From positions 1-30,532 of IMG/VR virus record IMGVR_UViG_3300020401_000061: a DNA stretch of 30,532 nucleotides; one strand, written 5' to 3'. The notes under the pieces are model-generated. The model searched no databases, had not been told where the DNA came from, and saw nothing but the letters and a program-made list of their open reading frames with translations. A program made the translations under genes and the position numbers. Below are positions 29,864-30,532 of the stretch, piece by piece. This DNA is from a virus. The first letter of the stretch is position 1. The number at the start of each line of letters is the position of its first letter.

Positions 29864-30038
29864 ACAACTTAAGATGTAGTTGCTCATACATTTGTTCTGC
29901 TACATCACGTAAGAAATCATCAAGAACAACTGAGTTCATTCCTAATGTTTCAACCATTGATTGTAGCTCAGATACTGTGAGATTGTCTAGCTCGTCATTC
30001 ACAGTATCTTTGATTTGCTCATTGATTGGGTGACTCAC
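29862..30038 (-). CDS. 58-residue acidic early protein
   Basis: A GTG at 30038 (GGAG seven bases upstream) opens 58 codons ending at TAA 29862-29864. The product, with NEQIKDTVNDELDNLTVSEL, then QSMVETLGMN and DVAEQMYEQLHLKL, is acidic and helical. The start overlaps the previous stop as GTGA, a coupled arrangement. The stop touches the T-run of the plus-strand terminator. No family is recognised. Confidence 0.75.
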   Translation of the reverse strand: MSHPINEQIKDTVNDELDNLTVSELQSMVETLGMNSVVLDDFLRDVAEQMYEQLHLKL

Positions 30039-30292
30039 TTGTCATCTCCGTAATGAATCTCTCGTACCATTACATTAGGTACATTAGATTCATTGCGTGA
30101 GTCATCTACAAAGTGATACATCTCTTTAATACTTTCGAGTGCTTCTTTTACTTTGCCAAACGAATATCGGACGTCCCAACTTTTGATTCGTTCTTCATCT
30201 TCGTGTAGTGATTGATAGAATAGAAAGTCTTTCTGCACTCTTTCTTCTAGTGTTACCATTTGTTTACCTCTTACTGATTTTTGTATACTCAT
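30035..30292 (-). CDS. 85-residue unknown early protein
   Basis: The product includes LEERVQKDFLFYQSLHEDEE and FGKVKEALESIKEMYHFVDD, largely helical and charged. The ATG at 30292 has AAGGAG upstream and overlaps the previous stop by four bases; a second start at 30259 has its own AGAGG. It belongs to a run of coupled small genes that begins beyond the right edge. No domain is recognised. Confidence 0.7.
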   Translation of the reverse strand: MSIQKSVRGKQMVTLEERVQKDFLFYQSLHEDEERIKSWDVRYSFGKVKEALESIKEMYHFVDDSRNESNVPNVMVREIHYGDDK

Positions 30293-30532
30293 AACATTAA
30301 CTCCTTCTGTTGTGGCTCTTCGCCTAGTTGTTGTTGTAGTCCAGACAGAAACTCTTCATTGCTCGTTGGTTCATCACAATGAGTTGTACCTCCGTAATGC
30401 TTTGACTTTCGTGCGAGCATATATGAACGATACCCAGTTTCTGTCAGTGGACTTTTTACTTTGTTACCATTTACATCAGTTACATGCAGTTCAAAGTGGT
30501 CTACCACATAGGGCATACCAGACTCTGAGTAA
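30289..30532 (-). CDS. Early protein open to the right edge (partial or start uncertain)
   Basis: An ORF with YVVDHFELHVTDVNGNKVKS, then LTETGYRSYMLARKSKHYGG and a Gln/Glu-rich end. An ATG at 30516 would give 75 residues, but it has no clear ribosome site and the frame stays open upstream to the window edge, so the gene may be longer. The stop overlaps the next start. The segment 'SPLTETGYRS' looks like a conserved element of small phage proteins of unknown role. Confidence 0.65.
   Translation of the reverse strand, partial: YSESGMPYVVDHFELHVTDVNGNKVKSPLTETGYRSYMLARKSKHYGGTTHCDEPTSNEEFLSGLQQQLGEEPQQKELML

Noticed and set aside
1-30532. tRNA, rRNA, insertion sequence, riboswitch or CRISPR features
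   Set aside because: Reading through gaps and both strands gave no cloverleaf, transposase, terminal inverted repeats of an IS or known riboswitch motif; gaps between genes are all below 300 bases.

Overview
The window is a 30.5 kb stretch of an AT-rich tailed-phage genome (or prophage), of podovirus type with a T7-like virion. The order terminase, portal, scaffold, capsid, tail tube A, tail nozzle B, three internal virion proteins and a fibre with a T7-type N-terminus is clear. No RNA polymerase, DNA polymerase or confirmed integrase lies in the window. Several accessory proteins (a Gly-rich tail protein, a fibre with an S74 chaperone domain, a cupredoxin-like insert, a small 'NNIVQEVIVI'-type protein) are of kinds I associate with marine phages such as cyanophages and HTVC-type pelagiphages. 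Host assignment is inference only.

Plus strand, 1-25.8 kb (late region). The first bases hold the 3' end of an unidentified gene, possibly a tyrosine recombinase tail. A perfect TTGACA box precedes the terminase small subunit. Between the small and large terminase subunits sit four consecutive short, very Lys/Arg-rich genes, one with an AT-hook-like motif, and one further small gene. Head genes follow (portal, Bbp19-like, scaffold, a gp13-like GNAT protein, capsid, a small head protein). Next come the tail tube A and B genes, three internal virion genes including giants of 1175 and 1538 residues, and a host-recognition block: a 742-residue fibre, an S74-processed fibre, a Gly-rich protein and a small tail-associated protein. 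The lysis module is a membrane protein, a small two-helix holin-like protein, a 3TM-type holin and an M15 peptidase endolysin, with two candidate out-of-frame overlapping genes.

Minus strand, 25.8-30.5 kb (early region, reading leftward from beyond the right edge). It holds small unknown genes, a winged-helix protein, a small HTH protein, a zinc-ribbon ORF, a PD-(D/E)XK/resolvase-like nuclease, two unknowns (one with a helicase-loader-like signature), a YqaJ/lambda-type exonuclease, a small charged helical protein, an ERF-type annealing protein and an SSB-like protein ending in DDIPF. This is a full exonuclease plus annealase plus SSB recombination set. The late and early blocks converge near 25.8 kb, beside two strong inverted repeats.

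The points most worth a second look are the basic-protein cassette inside the terminase operon, a copper-site-like cupredoxin domain in the tail fibre, an ADP-ribosyltransferase-like H-Y-E pattern inside an ejected internal virion protein, a canonical terminator pointing the wrong way inside the early cluster, and a deeply overlapping wHTH / HTH / Zn-ribbon / nuclease cluster with an A8 run that could fuse two of them.
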